Of a stretch of DNA of 64,000 bases, positions 24,604 to 39,600 are shown one piece after another. The notes under the pieces are model-generated. The model worked only from the letters and a program-made list of their open reading frames with translations. It did no database searches and was not told the DNA's origin. The stretch covers positions 1,116,001 through 1,180,000 of the forward strand of contig JAESUZ010001723.1 in NCBI GenBank assembly GCA_017311185.1, in the 5' to 3' direction. Positions within the stretch are counted from its first letter, which is position 1. The number at the start of each line of letters is the position of its first letter. The position numbers were made by a program, and so were the translations under genes. Source of the DNA: Proteles cristata cristata (taxonomy: Eukaryota; Chordata; Mammalia; Carnivora; Hyaenidae).

Positions 24604-27600
24604 CACCCACGTGCTCACGCGCGCGTGTGTTTGAGAGAGAGAGAGAGAGAAGAATGATACAGGAGAATAACCTTCATCTTCCATGGGAAGAAGAAAATAG
24701 ATAATAACTGACAGTTAAAATTTTGTTTTATTTTTAATTATTTTTTTGACGGTTAAAATTTTAAATGGCAGTAGAAGCTTAAAGAACAAGAGAAGAGTTC
24801 AAAGTGGCTGCTTTTGGGGAGTAGCAACTAGACATGGGTCAGGTTGAGGCAGGGAACTACCATTTATGTTATAAGCTTTGTAATGTGTTTTGACTTTTAA
24901 GACTATGTATAATTAAAAATTTTTAAACCCACAAAGTTCTGGGATAGTGCTTGCACATAGCAGGCTTTCAATAAATGAATGACAAATTTAAAAATAAAAA
25001 ATTATGTATATACATTGCTGTTATAAAAAGACATTTAATTTAAAAGTAAGAGAATGATGCCAGCCTGAGCTTCTGAATCAGTTAGTATAATACACACATG
25101 ATGAAAATGATCTAGAACAGCAAACACTGGATTTTTAAGGCTCCACATCCCAGCTCAAGCACTGCTTGACTTGGATGTGAGCTTTGGGCTCTGGATAACT
25201 TTTGGCTCACTTCAAGGGCTGTCAAAGTCCGTCACTCCAAGAAGACAGGTTGACTTTATGGCAATTAGTTAATGATAACAATCTGCAGAGATCCAAGTCT
25301 GTGGAAAGGCAGGCAAGATCAAATACTAGAAAGTGATGCCTAAAACTTATTAACTGATACAATATGATTAATAAAGGTCATGTGAATGAAAAACAATATA
25401 ATGCATTATTATGAAGTGCAAATGACTTGGTTCTGAATGGAGGCAGAGCATAGAATTAAAATTTGCAATAGTTTGTTCATCAAGGGATGAACTGAGTAGC
25501 ACATTCTAAGGCAAAGGCATAAGCCCCAGTAGTTTGTCAGCAGTGATACCACTGGAAGCATGAGAATTCTCCCTTGTTGTCTGGATCATGGGCCCATTTC
25601 TCTGCACTAGCCGCCCTGATGCTCTGGATCTGGAGTCTGTTAGCCAATGGGGCAGTGCTCACTTTTGCTCTCTACAGGTCACTTCCAGAAATACACTGTA
25701 ATGAAAAGTTATCATTATCATTATTATTATTACTATTATTATTATTATTATTATATAGTTATCAAACAGTGGAGTCTGGTCTGCTGTGGCAAAATATAAG
25801 GTGATTGTTGAGTTCATAAGAAAGGGAAGAGTTCCAGTTTGCTGACAGCTACTATGGTCTAGAGCAGCCTCTCATAGAGGGAGATGGTCACAGAGCTGCT
25901 ATTAGCCAGTGAAAATTTGCCAATGTTACTGGGGTCTGGCTATGTAAGACCATTGCTGGCTTTCAGCTTTGGGAAGCCATACACTCACAGCTGTAAAGTA
26001 GGGCTGGTGAGCCCTTCATTCTAGGCAGAGCTGGTCACTTGTACTTGCTTCCCTGGCAGGAAAAGCGCCTAGTCAGTCTTAGCTGCATGTTTCCTTTCCT
26101 GGATGAAAAGTCAGTTTTGAGGTAGATTTGCTGCCTACCTTGAGTTCATCTTTGCTCTGGAAGTTGTCCAGGAGGTGCTGGTAATGGGTGTCACACATCT
26201 GGCGGAGCAGCGAGAGAAGGCAGGACACATACTCGCCCTGGAGACCAACCGAGAAAATACTTGGTCCAACTAATCACAAGATCTGTGTTTCCCCAATCCA
26301 CAGAGGGCAAGGAGAGAAGGAAGGGTCTGAGATGGCCCCAATGATCATGAAAGGGAAGGGGAGAACTCTGGCCCTGAAAATGAGTTTTCCTTTCTGCAAA
26401 ATTTTCTTTTCTGAAGGGGTTGGAAGTTTTAGTAAGACCTCTGCAGCATGGGACTAATGGAAAAACCTTAATCTATCACAAAGAAATATTGCAAAGTAAG
26501 ACAGAAAGTCTGGGATTTTTTTCCCTCAGAAATTTTTGGCTATGCGATCCTTTGTCACTATATATTGCCAGGCCACTGTACTGAAATATAACGGGATTAT
26601 TCAGCCTTCTCTGGAAAGAATATGGGCTCCTCCCATCTTGCTCTGAGATGGACAGCCCTTCTCCAAGAATCTTCTGGGGACCTCCTAGAGTTTACATGTG
26701 GTTACTGGACCAGGAAGATGGAACATAGTAGGTTGACATACTGGAAAGTAGAGGAGTCAAAACTGATCTTTATGAGAAGGCAAATTATGGGCTTTAAGAC
26801 AAGTAAAAATTAATGGATAAAAAAATGAGTCTTTAAAATTCCTTCAAGTTCCAACTGGGGTAACATGGAAGAAGACCTTATTTTAAGGACTCCAAGAGTT
26901 ACTATCTTTTGGCAATTTTTGGTATGGGGCAGCTGACCCAATGTTTCTAAACGCATGGAGATTTGACAACAATATGTTTGGCTCTCAAATAATTTCTAGA
27001 CACATGAAATTATTCTACATATGTATATGTGTAGAATATATACATGTATATGAACCTCAGTTTTATTTAAAAAAATGGGCATAATAAGCTATAACTCCTA
27101 GATTTAGTACAAGGATCAGAGAAATGAATGCACATAAAGCTTTTCAGTGAAAAAGTCCAGTATGTAAAGGAAGTACTCAGTAAATTATGCAGTTATTATC
27201 ATTTTCATTAAATCTATGTAATTTAGTGTTGCTACATGAGTTAATATTTGTAAAGTGCATAAAGCAGGGTTAGGCCCACAGCAAGTACTGTGTAGTTGTT
27301 GGTCAGAAGGATGGGTTACCAGGACATACCAGGGTACACGTTTTTACCTATAGTGAGAGTGCCCTCAACAGGAGCTCCCAAGAGAACACTCTTTCCAAGC
27401 CCAGTGCTTCGGAACGCATACCTGCTTTATGCTCCCCTGCCCTCCCTAGCATATTGGGGCTTGGCTTGTTCCCACAGAGGATCTGCTTCAAAGAAACCAC
27501 TGCAGTCTCCTACCTGCCAAATGGAAGAGTCTGTGCAATCTGTTTATGTGTTCTCCCATCAGGGTAAGGAAGTCCACTCTAGGTATAGAAGTGGGGACTG

Positions 27601-30600
27601 TCTCTCTGTCCCTCCTGAAAGGATTCCCCAGGCCGTTTCTCTTCTAACTGTCCAGTAATGCCAGTGCAATTCTAACTCATCACATTTTTCCTGATGCTAG
27701 ATATTCAGATACAAATATTGTGGACAAAAACAACTACTTTGTAAATACAACCAAATTCTAAGAAAATTATTCTGTTGTGCACATCATTTAGGAGAGCCTG
27801 CTCCTAGAAGGAATAGTCTATTTTCCCCCTTCAATCTCTTACTGCATCTCTGCTTCATTCTATAGAATAGGAAATGAGTTGGCACAAAGGCCAAGGCCAA
27901 CAGTGACAGTGTGCAGGAAAGCAAGACAGGGTGCATCCCCCACATCTGCCTAGAGTAGACTTCTGGGACTACAAACCTAGACCTTTCAGAGTGGAGGTAG
28001 GAGCCAGATGCGAGAAGGGAAGAAGGCAGCATGCTGACAACCATGCAGGGGGTTGGAGATGAAGGTGGCGCTATGAGGAGGTGGGTGTTGGTGTGGAGGA
28101 GCCCCAGGTTAGAAAAGAAAGCAAGAAAACCTGAATGTTAGTTACTAACAGTGATCTCGGCTGTGCACTGCGGGCACCGCTGCCCTCTTACCGCCTCCTG
28201 AGCGTGCGATTTGCTCATGATGGTGAGCAGAGTCTGCAAGAGCACGTCCAGGAGGCTCTCCACCATCATTTCTACCTCCTCCATGACATCTGCCTCCTGG
28301 AGCGAGCAGTGAGAGAGCACACTGTTAGCACCAACCTGGCTGACGTGCAGCTGGCAGCACTCACAAAGCGTGCAGCATTGGGAGTGGTCTTCTGGCTGGA
28401 CTCTCAACACTGAGTTCTTGGCCTCCCTAGCATGAGGTGTCAAGGAACCTGGGACAACAGCTCTGAGAGAAGGTGAGGCAAACCTGCCTCTGTTGCCCTG
28501 GTAGCTGGGTCCTTTGCCTAACCTAGCACCACTTGACACCCACAGTTCTGAACCTCAGGTAGATACGTTAATTTCAGCATACAAGGCAGAAGCAAAGGTC
28601 AGAAAGTACCGGTTTACTTTGATTTCCCTAGAACAGTCAGGAGAAAGCACAACACTGACGAGTAACACTTTGAGAAAATGGTAAAGTATTCATGCCACAG
28701 AGTGTGGTGTTGGCACCTTCAGGACTGCTAACACACACTTGAATTCACATAGAAGTATTTCAGTATTTAAAAGGACTGTTTTCTTCTCAGGGCTTTCTCC
28801 TTAAGCAATCTCAAGCTTTGCTGGCCCCAACTGTTGCTCAGATTTATCTAAATCTCTCTTCGAAGTTCTCAGCATTCTTGCTCATATTCCCAGGCCACCT
28901 GAAGGACTCTGGTATCAGTGTATCTTTCTCAGGCAGCCTCACAAAAACAATGGAGCATGCCTCCCCACTAAGGGCTGCTTCTCAGCCACCACACTCCGGA
29001 TTTAGGAAGAGTCTATGCTGTCCTTTTGTAGACCTCTCATGTTGAATCTCAATCTTGTAGCCTGATTTTATTTATCTCACAGAGATTTCCACTCCTCCTT
29101 CTCCAGCCTCTTTTTATTATTACTGGTACAAATGTCCATCTGTCCATCCATCCACCAATCCATTATGCATTAAGCAGTTACCATATGCCACTCACTGTGA
29201 ACCTGAGTATATACAGGTGAACAAGAAAGATATTATCTCTATGCTCATGGAGCTTAAATTCTACCCCCAACCCATTCATTCAATATAATTATACTGTGCC
29301 CCATTCCACATGAAGAATTAGAGCAGCTCTTGGAGCTCAAGTCGTCTTTCTCTTCTGCTGAAGTGATGGTAACACTGTCACCTATGATGCCTCTCTGACT
29401 GGTTGTAAGCAACTAATTGCACTTGACTCTCTAGCCCCACAAATACAACCAGACCATCTCCTTCAAGTTTTTACCTGTTCCCATTCATCCTCCATTCCTC
29501 TCCTTCCCTTTATTTTCCCTTTCAATTTCTCTCTTTTATTTAGCAATAAGTCTCCCACTTCCTCCAGTCTGACCTTGGGCTGCTAATAGACCTTATGTGC
29601 TTGGTGTTGCCTCACTGAGGCCTGGTGGGAAGGAGAGTTGCCAAGCCTTGACTGGAGCCAAGAGTAAACAATAGGGCCACTACAAGCACCATAGGCACTC
29701 TGCCAAGCAGGGCCCCTGTCACCAGATGGTACTTTAAGTCTGGACACCAGAGCACCCTATTGAGGCCCTGTGTCTTACTCAAACCAACCACATTCTTTTT
29801 CTTTTTTTTCAGGACCTCTAGTGTTCCACATGGATAGCCTAACCTTTTACCTCCTTGTCACCTGGTTACTGGCCTTTATTTTATTTTATTTTTATAGAAG
29901 AATCTCTAAGTAACTTTACTCTAAGAAAATACACAGAAAACAGTAACCATAAATGAAAGGACATACATTCTGTTGCATTAGAAGTAATTATTCTGTTTAT
30001 CAAAAGAAATAACAGCAAAAGTGAAAACACAGCCACAAAATGGGACAAGATTTTGGACATGGTTATAAATGACCAAAAAAAAAAAAGTCATCTAGAACAC
30101 TGGCCTTCATTTTAAATGCAGCTGTAATTTTATTCTCCAGAAACCTCGTCTCATCTGAAGATGTAATAAAAAACTCATTCTTGTTCTTAATTTCTTTCTT
30201 TATACTTTCCTTTAGTTTACAAATTTTCTCTAAGAAATAAGCATTTTCCTATTACCATAAATATATAAAATAAATGTCATTAAAAAAAATTCCAACCCTT
30301 ACTCATGCCTGATACATGTTTTTCCTTTCTTCCTTCCCTTCCCACCACAGATCTCTTTGTAAAAGAAAAAGTAAAGAGGAAAGAAAATAGGCAAAAGCAG
30401 TACCAGTTGAAACTGGTCATCTTTAAAGTCCAATTCTATCATCCCATGAGGCTCAGAGCTCTTGGGGGCAACAATTATCTCCTGTATGTCCTGACCTTAT
30501 CTGGCATGGTATGGAATGCCATATGGGTGGAATCAAGCTGCCAGGAAGCTGACAGAAAAGTCTGAAGGAGCAAGCTGCCTCTCAACCTGGGCCTGCCTCC

Positions 30601-33600
30601 CTATGCTTGTGCCTTAGTATCCTCAGAACACTCCCAGGAACATAGGATTAATACCTTTTGATAAAAACAGAACATGGCACAGGATTCAGCTTTCTGGTGT
30701 TAAAGAGAACTACATTTCAGGAATGCAACTTTTTCAAATAGCAAAACTATGTTGTATTGAGAAGCCTGCTGGGCATACATAGGCCTCTGCTCACTTGGAC
30801 GCCTTCCTGTCACTGATGAAAGCTTCTTTGACTGAGAAGTGCACAAAGTGATCTTTGTTAGTTTGCCTCTAGTTAAAATAATGCAAGACTGGGGCAGAGC
30901 TGAGGGGAGATGGAGTGGGCATGGGGCCACTACCAGAGAGCTGGTCTTGACGATGGAGAAGATGCTGCCAAGAATCCCTGAGCAGATCAGCAGCTCTTTC
31001 TGCTGCCTCAGGTGAAGGTGAATGTGATGGAGAACCACAGGAAGCAGGATGCGGCGAGATTCTGAGAGAGAAAACACAAAGGTGAAGAAGCCCTTTAGAG
31101 AACTAGCTACTTCTGGAAGCCAGTGACACTGTGAGACTTAACTGGTCTTAAAGCAAGTGGGGCTGAAACTGGTGCCATGATGGAGGTCACTCCCTTCCCT
31201 TATGAGGGCCTATAAGCCCACTTTCTGGACATCGTAAGACATCCCACAGCATTATCCTTCCATTTCTCTTTCCTTCTTTCTCATTTTAAGCCTCAGTATT
31301 TTGTGCAGGATGAATGTTAGGAAATTGCTCCCAAAAGAAATCTCTTTAACGACTAGATTCCAAAAAGCATAGCTTAAACTGAAAATTCCATTTAACTGAC
31401 AGACCTACTTCTATTAACTACACTGAATGAACCTGCAGACCTGCTATAGATTATAAATGGTTGCTCTTTATGATGGTCTGGCTAGGTGGCCTGGCACTCT
31501 CCCTCCCCCATGAGCATTTACTTTGTGGCAGCCATTAGGCCTACCTCCTTTTCCCCCTCAGGCTTAGTGGACAAGCTTGGAGTGTCCACAGCAATGAATG
31601 GAATAGTAGTAGGACTTTGTCTTGTCACAAGCCTTTGATAGTTAGCTAACCCTTACCGCCAATCCTAACTTTTCTCCTCTGTGTTGACTAAACAACACTA
31701 TTAGGAGATGACTATATTCAGAACCCTGTCGGGGGCATCTGGGTGGCTCAGTTGGTTAAGTGTCTGACCCTTGGTTTCGGCTCAGGTCATGATCTCACAG
31801 TTCAAGAGATTGAGCCCTACATCAGGCTCTATGCTGACAGCCAGCAGTCTGCTTGGGATTCTCTCTCCTGCCTCTCCTCCATGAGTGTATACACACACAT
31901 ACTCTCTCTCTCTCTCTCTCTCTCTCTCAAAATAAATAAATAAACTAAAAAAAAGAAACCCTGTCAGGAAGGCTGAATCCTTGTTCAAGATCTCTTATTA
32001 ATTCACCCTAAGACCTCAGGCAGGTTGGTTCCTCCAAAGGGCTTGATTTTTCCTATCTGTACAATGAGGTGCTAATGGCCTCTTCTGAATTTACTTCACA
32101 GGTGTAGTGAGAAGACAAAGTGAAATGCAAGTGAGAACATGTTTCTGGCACTCTGCACTCCTATGTGGTCAGTGACTGTGTGACTCTACAGGTACCTTCA
32201 TACCTGACCAGCAGGATTTAGTCAGATTATCAGTAATATAAACACACCAGGGCATTTTGGATTTATTGTTCACATTTGACCATAATTACATGTTTCAGAT
32301 AAATTCAGAAAGAAAATATGTTTTTTAGCCAAAGACAAATTACATGACATATAAGAGATTTGGGGGCTGTCTTGTCAAATACTTAGAATATAAAGTGGAA
32401 TGTCAGCTATTCTATGTTTAAAAGGATGTATAGACAAAAGAGAAATTCACAATACATTTTGCAGACCAAAATTATACCAACATAGCAGGATTTCTGTATC
32501 AACCAATAACTATCTACAGAGAAAATAGTAGCTTATTACCGGAACCGGCTGCAAAGACCAAACTGATGTGCTCTGAGGATGTAATTGTTGCTTAAAAGAC
32601 ACCACATTCCTGCTTCAAGGAAGATGCTGCAAGTCAAGGATTCAATGAAATTGAGATGCAAATGAAAATTTGGGGGTGGCTTGTCATCTCAAAATCCAAC
32701 TACATAGTTCCACTGCCACATAAAGTTTAAGAACAATTTTTCTTAAGTGATTATGGGAAGCAAGTGCATGTAAAAATATTAGAAATAAGGGATGTCAGTG
32801 AGGGCAGTCTGCTGTCCCTCTTCCCATATATTCAGAAAGCATCTTCTTTAAGCAGTGCACAAAGCTTGAATGTGTGAAGTGGCCTCAGTGTAATGTGTTC
32901 AAACCAGTGATAAAATCTTCAGTCTAGAACAGGTGGAGAGAAGTGTTTATCATAAATAGCTACTGGTAGAGAAAAGCTGACTCTCCACTCTCCAGCTTTG
33001 CCACCAATAATACCCTACACTGGCAGAGTTAAGTTAAAAGGAACATTTATTTAGTATTGCAACTGAGTGTAGCACTTGGTTGAAAAATTACTGTACTTAT
33101 ACCTTAAAAGTCAAACTTAAAAATTTTTACTACCAAAATTCTAGTTATAAAAACTCTAATAATAATTGTTTTGCTACCACTTCAGATTTATTCCTGTGCC
33201 CTAGAAATTTATTCTATGACTGTAACATTGCATTTAAAGGATCAGGCTCATATTGATGTTAACATCTGGCCACTGAGTATTTGGTACCACTGCCAGGAGG
33301 ATCATTCTGAATGTGGTTTCAGGTATGAATCTGGAGGTTCTTTCTGAAAGGCAATCTGGGATGTTGACTATTTGTTAGGCTGTCTTTACCTCTTGGGGAG
33401 TGTGGAGAGCTCACTGTCCATCTCTTTGTCTAGTCCTTATAGGTTCTTTCAAAGACAGGAAAGGAATCTATCTGACTGGTGAAATAAGGAACAAAGAAAA
33501 CACAGCTGGTCCTCAGGGCCCCCTTTCAGGATCTACTTTATTTCCTTAACTTATCCTTATCCCCTTTGGCTACACTCTTCTCTCTTGTTCCCCCTCTTTT

Positions 33601-36600
33601 CCCTCTGATTTCCCATCTTTCTGGGTGTGGAGGTGACAGGCCCTACTCTTGGCAGCTGGCTAGACTTGCAGGCCTGGAAGTTGCTCTGCAGGCCACCTCA
33701 AGGGCATGTCCAAGGGTGTGGGTCCTTAGGGATAAATCATGAGTGAAGCAGTAGGCCTAGGTCTTGGCTGTATTATCTAATAGAGTTTACCCAAAACTCT
33801 GCATTTTTAGGGCCATAGGATTCTTGCATGATATTTGATAAAACCGATCCTTTGATTACCACTTGACAACACCCTGGAAAGGAGGAAAGATGAGTCTGAT
33901 TCTCATCCCAACTTAACTTACCTGAGAAAGAAAACAGGCGGCTATCCACGGTCCTGGCGATGGACTGCAGCTTCACCACATCCATTGACTGCCCAATGTG
34001 CACAGTGCTGGGCATGCTCCCCAGAGTCCCTCTTACAAATTCTGCCACCTCCTGCACGGTGAACATTTGCAGCAGTTCATCAAAGATGGTTGGGAAGGAA
34101 TTGAGGAGTGCAGCCTGAAGAAGCAAGTGAAGCTGTGGTTAGCAGAGTTTGGTGTCTGTCTTTCTCACATGCTCAGACAATAATTACATAAGAGGTTGAA
34201 AAGGCATTGCAGCACTCCTGCCTCATGTGAGCTTCTTCCTGGTCTTTGACTCCACACATCCCTACAGCACCTTTGGGGCATAGAACAGGAAGGAGTAGGG
34301 GACACCTGGGTGGCTCAGTTGGTTGAGCGTCTGACTTCTGCTCAGGTCATGATCTCATGGTTCATGGGTTCGAGCCCTGTGTCAGGCTCTGTGCTGACAG
34401 CTAGCTCAGAGCCTGGAGCTTGTTTTAGATTCTGTGTCTCCCTCTCTCTCTGACTCTCCCCTGCTCATGCGGTCTCTCTCTCAGAAATAAGTAAAACATT
34501 AAAAAAATTAAGAAAAAAAAGAACAGGGAGGAGTAAAAAGGAAACCAAAACAAGAAAATTTGCTGGGGCCCAGGCCACTTGAAACTTTCATAACTTGCCA
34601 ACATATCTGCTGGCAAGAGAAGGGAATAGAAAAAGAAATCAGCTCAATATGGTTTAATAGCCATAGCTGTTTTGCTAACAAAATGGATTTAATTTTTTTG
34701 TCTGTCTCTATGATCAAACTCTTGACTTTCTAATTTTGGTCTCAAATTCAAGCCAGGAACCTCTCAAAGAAAATATAGCAGAGAGAGCTGGGCACCACCA
34801 AGCAGCATGAGCTGAACTCCGTTCACAGCCCTGTAGGCAGCAATCCAGCTCTAAGAGCTGGACCATTTTCCCCAGGATGGAGACATTTATCTGAAACCAT
34901 GCAATATGAAGACTTTATAAATTATGCTCTTCATCTGTGATGCCTGGAAGTCTCAAGTATAAATCCAAAAGGGTGGAGATTGTATGGATTTAGTAACCTA
35001 TGAATTCTTGAGGACTAATGATTATGTTGGCATAGAGTGCAGCAACCTAGATGGCCCTGGGCACAGGTAGGAGTCTGTGTGTTTGGAGACTTCTCTTCAT
35101 GGATCTTGACTCTGGTAGACCCATGAGTGGATTCCTGGGGTATCCTGGATTCCTCAGGATAACCTGATTAATAGTTCCAGAGCCTTTCAGAGGCACAGTA
35201 GTATAGGAGAAAGAGAATGGCTTTTGGAATTAGACAGACATGAGTTCAAATCTCAACTTTACTACTTATCTGTCACATCATCTTGGGTAAGTTACTGCCT
35301 AATCCTCAGTTTTCTTATCTATAAAATAAAGATGATGCTATCACTTATCTCCTGGTATTGGCATGAAAAAAATTAGGTGCATTAAGTTAGTTTCCAGTTA
35401 GAGTGTCTGGCACATCATTGGCTTTCAATAGATGCTGGTCCTCATTCTCTTTTCTACATGGAAGCAACATGAAGAAGGCTTTTCTTCTTCTCAGTCCTCT
35501 TACATTACTAATCCAGAATTCACAAAGCAGAATAAAATGTCACTTTGAGATGAGAAGATGAGAGTGTACTTTTCCTGTGTGGCAGGTAGTGAATGGGAGG
35601 CTGTTTTCCTTGACTGCTTCATTAAGCAGTAGAGACTGGCCTAGAGTGAGTAAAAATGTATTCAATGGGGAAGCACATCTGTCATACTACAGTCTATGTT
35701 CAGGCCAGGCCCAAGAATATAACTTACATGAATCCTATCTATAGATTTACAACTCCCTGGGGTATCAGAGATTTTTTTACAATAATTAGGACGAGCACAA
35801 AAACATACTATCATAAGCAGTTAGATACAAAAGACAAAGGAAGAAAAGCAGGTTCTTTATAATCAACAACAAATAGTAAGTGCTCTTAAATGGTGAGATT
35901 TCCCATACTTATGCACCAGAAGGACACTGGCACCCTAACATCTCCTAATGGGCAGAAGCAAAGACATATGATCTGACTGAACCGTAGACTTGCTGAGAGT
36001 TCTGAAACTCATGACACATGAGCCTGGCACCAAGTAAGCAGGCTCCTGACAGGGGTCTAAGCTTAGACTAGATCTAAACTATCCTGATGAGATAGAAGCA
36101 TGCCACAGGACAAGGCGTTGCCAAGTTCTCAGAAAGCACATCTGCCCTGCTCTGCTAGCTACGTCTGAGCTCCCCATATCTCTGTATGCTGAGGGGAAGA
36201 GTAGGTGTCCTGTGGGCCCTTGTTGGCAGGAACCAATGGGCTGGAGGAGAGACAGGAGGAGGAAGGGGAGTTGCTTGGAGTACTTTGGAGGTGAGACCAT
36301 CAAATGAGCCTTCTTACAGAGGCACCTGGAGACCTTGAGGAATCCCCACTCTTTTAAAGAGTCTCGCTCACAGTTGCTCACCTGTTTTCTGGTCCAAGAG
36401 GCTTAAAGGCAATTGGAATTGGGGCAACATAGGGTCAAGTGGAAAACAAAAAAGCAGACTATTCTAATCTTTTTTTAAATGTTCATTTATTTTGAGAGCA
36501 ACAGAGGGAGAGATCCAGAGAGAGAAAGAGTGTGAGCGAGAGCAGAGGAGAGGTAGAGAGAGTGGGGGAAAGAGAATCCCAAGCTGGCTTTGCACTGTCA

Positions 36601-39600
36601 GCAAAGAGCCCAACTTAGGACTCAATCTCATGAATTGTGGGATCATGACCAGAGCCAAAATTAAGAGTTGGACACTTAACCAACTGAGCCACCCAGGCAC
36701 CCCCAGACTATTCTAATCTTAAAGGAGATATTTAAATATATATTTGCACTCATGACAGTACTAGCAGCAACTGAATGAATGGATGTGAGAGAGGCTGTCT
36801 GATCTTTGCTGATAGGTTTTGAATAATAACTGGCTTCAAAAAATCAAAGAAATGCAATCTATCAGGTAAAATTCTGACATTTGTTTATATAAGAAAATGA
36901 TCCCCTTGTGATTGGGGGTAATAAACACTATCTTTGATGCCTTCTAGGATGAAGCTACCTGGAAAAGGTAACAGATTAGCTAATGAGACATTCCTAATAT
37001 AAGGAAGCAAATTTCCTTCCCACACTGATATTTCTTTTTTTTTTTTTTTAATGTTTTTATTTATTTCTAGGAGAGAGAGAGAGAGAGAGAGCAGGGGAGG
37101 GTCAGAGAGAGAGGGAGTCACAGACTGAAACAGGCTCCAGGCTCTGAGCTGGCAGTCAGCACAGAGCCCAACGCGGGGCTCGAACCCACGAACCGCGAGA
37201 TCATGACCTAAGCGAAAGTCGGATGCTCAACCGACTAAACCACCCAGGCGCCCCTCCACACTGATATTTCTAATAGAATCTTATCTTAATAAAAAAATTT
37301 TAATGTTTTTTAATTTGGAGAGAGAGAGAGAGAGAGACAGAGAGAGAGAGTGAGCAGGGTAGGGACAGAGAGAGGGGGAGACACAGAATCCGAAATAGGC
37401 TCCAGGCTCTGAGCTATCAGCACAGAGCCCTATGTGGGGCCTGAACCCATGGCCCATGAGATCATGACCTGAGCCAAAGTCAGATGCTTAGCTGACTGAG
37501 CTACCCAGGTGCCCCTAATCTTAATTCTTAAGCAATGTTTTCTACTTATTTCTGCCTATTTTACTCAACTTCTGGAATGGACAAGTATTAATCTAAAGTT
37601 TATTTAAGAACATTTTAAAAAAATTAACAGTGACTAGGAAGTAAAATTTTCTATTATGTTCTAAATATCCTTTTGAAATAAGATGTTCATAGATGATGAA
37701 AAGTATATAACTAAATAAATTTGGTTTAAAGAGGGCTTCCTCTTTTTTTCTTTCATAGTTTATCTTTCATATTTATTGTCAAGTCGGTATCCATATAACA
37801 CCCACAGTGTTCATCCCAACAAGTGGCCTTCCCCACGTCCATCACCTCCCTTCTCTTCTCCCCCACCCCCATCAGCCCTCAGTTTGTTCTCAATATTCAA
37901 GAGTCTCTCATGGTTTGCCTCCCTCCCTCTCCCCAACTATTTTTTCCCCTTCTTCTCCCCTATGGTCCTCCATTAAGTTCCTCCTAATCCTCCTATATGT
38001 GCAAACATATGGTATTTGTCCTTCTCTGCCTGACTTATTTTGCTCAGCATAACACCCTTAAGGTCCATCCGTGTTGCTACACATGGCCAGATTTCATTCT
38101 TTCTCATTGCCATGTAGTATTCCATGGTATAGATAAACCACATCTTCTTGATCCATTCGTCCATTGATGGACACTTAGGCTATTTCCATGATTTGGCTAT
38201 TGTTGAGAGTGTTGCTATGAACATTGGGGTACATGTGTTCCTATGCATTAGCACTCCTATATCCCTTGGGTAAATTCCTAGCAGTGCCTTTGCTGGGTCA
38301 TAGGGGAGGTCTATTGTTAATTTCTTGAGGAACCTCCACAGTGTTTTCCAGAGGGGTTGTACCAGTTTACATTCCCACCAACAGTGTAGCTCCACACCCG
38401 AAAAACAAATAATCCAGTGAAGAAATGGACAGAAGACATAAACAGACACTTCTCCACAGAGGACATCCAGATGGCCAACAGACACATGAAATGATGCGTA
38501 GCGTCCCTCATCATCAGGGAAATACAAATCAAAACCACACTGAGATACTACCTCACGCCGGTCAGAGTGGCTAAAATGAACAACTCAGGAGACTATAGAT
38601 GCTAGCAAGGATGTGGAGAAATGGGCACCCTCCTACACTGTTGGTGGGATGTAAAGAGGGCTTCTGAAGGGTGACTGGATGGCTCAGCTGGTTGAGAGTC
38701 TGACTCCTGATCTAGACTCAGGTCATGATCTCACTCTTCATGAGGCCCAGATCAGGTTGCGTGCTGGTAGCATGGAGTCTGCTTGGGATTCCATCTCTCC
38801 TTCTCCCTACTCCTCCCCTGGTTGTGCTCGCTCTCAAAGTGAATAAATAAAAAAAGAGGCTTCTGAGAGTAAAGTTGTGTTTCTTCTCCACCCTAAAGGC
38901 ACTGAAATATTTTATATTTGGTAGCTAGGGCATAGCTGACTTTGAAGTAAAAATATCATTTTGATCTATTAGGTATTTCCTTGCAAGTCACCCTTTACCC
39001 AACACATAGGAGCCTGGCAGGGATTCTTCAACTCTAGAAGCCAGAGGACAAAGAAACCAGGCATTAAGACAGACAAGAGTCCAGCAGCAAAATTTCCCTA
39101 CAGCTCACAGACCTGAGTGAAAAGGAGTGTTTCTGAGTTTCTGCTGTCCAGACTGAGCACAAACCGGATGGACTGGAAAAGTTCTTGGATGCTTGATCGG
39201 AATTGCTCCTCTTCCATCCCACAGGTGGCTCGGGAGTACAGGATCCTCGACTGCACGATGAACTTGAAAAGGTACTCTAAGGCCTGGAGTAAAAGGGATG
39301 GAGAGGTGTTAAAAATGGCCAAGAGCTAACACAGCAGGGAATAAACATTAAGTAACAGCAAATTCTATACCAAAATCAGATGATAGACAATTCAACTGTG
39401 GAGACAAGCACTTTTTTTTTTTAATTTGATCTCCAAAGTCCAAATGGTCACTGAGCAGCAGTTGTCTTCCTACTGAGAGAATCATCAAATCATTTCACAA
39501 CTGTTTTTGTGGTTCTGGAATTGAGGAACCACAGACTGAGGAACCACAACAGTTGAATTCAAGAACATACAGGATCAAAAGAAAATGAAGTTTTTTGCAT

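Noticed and set aside
27296..27658. 120-codon plus-strand open frame in the e12/e13 intron
   Set aside because: No recognised domain, no clear splice or promoter context, and composition like the surrounding intron.
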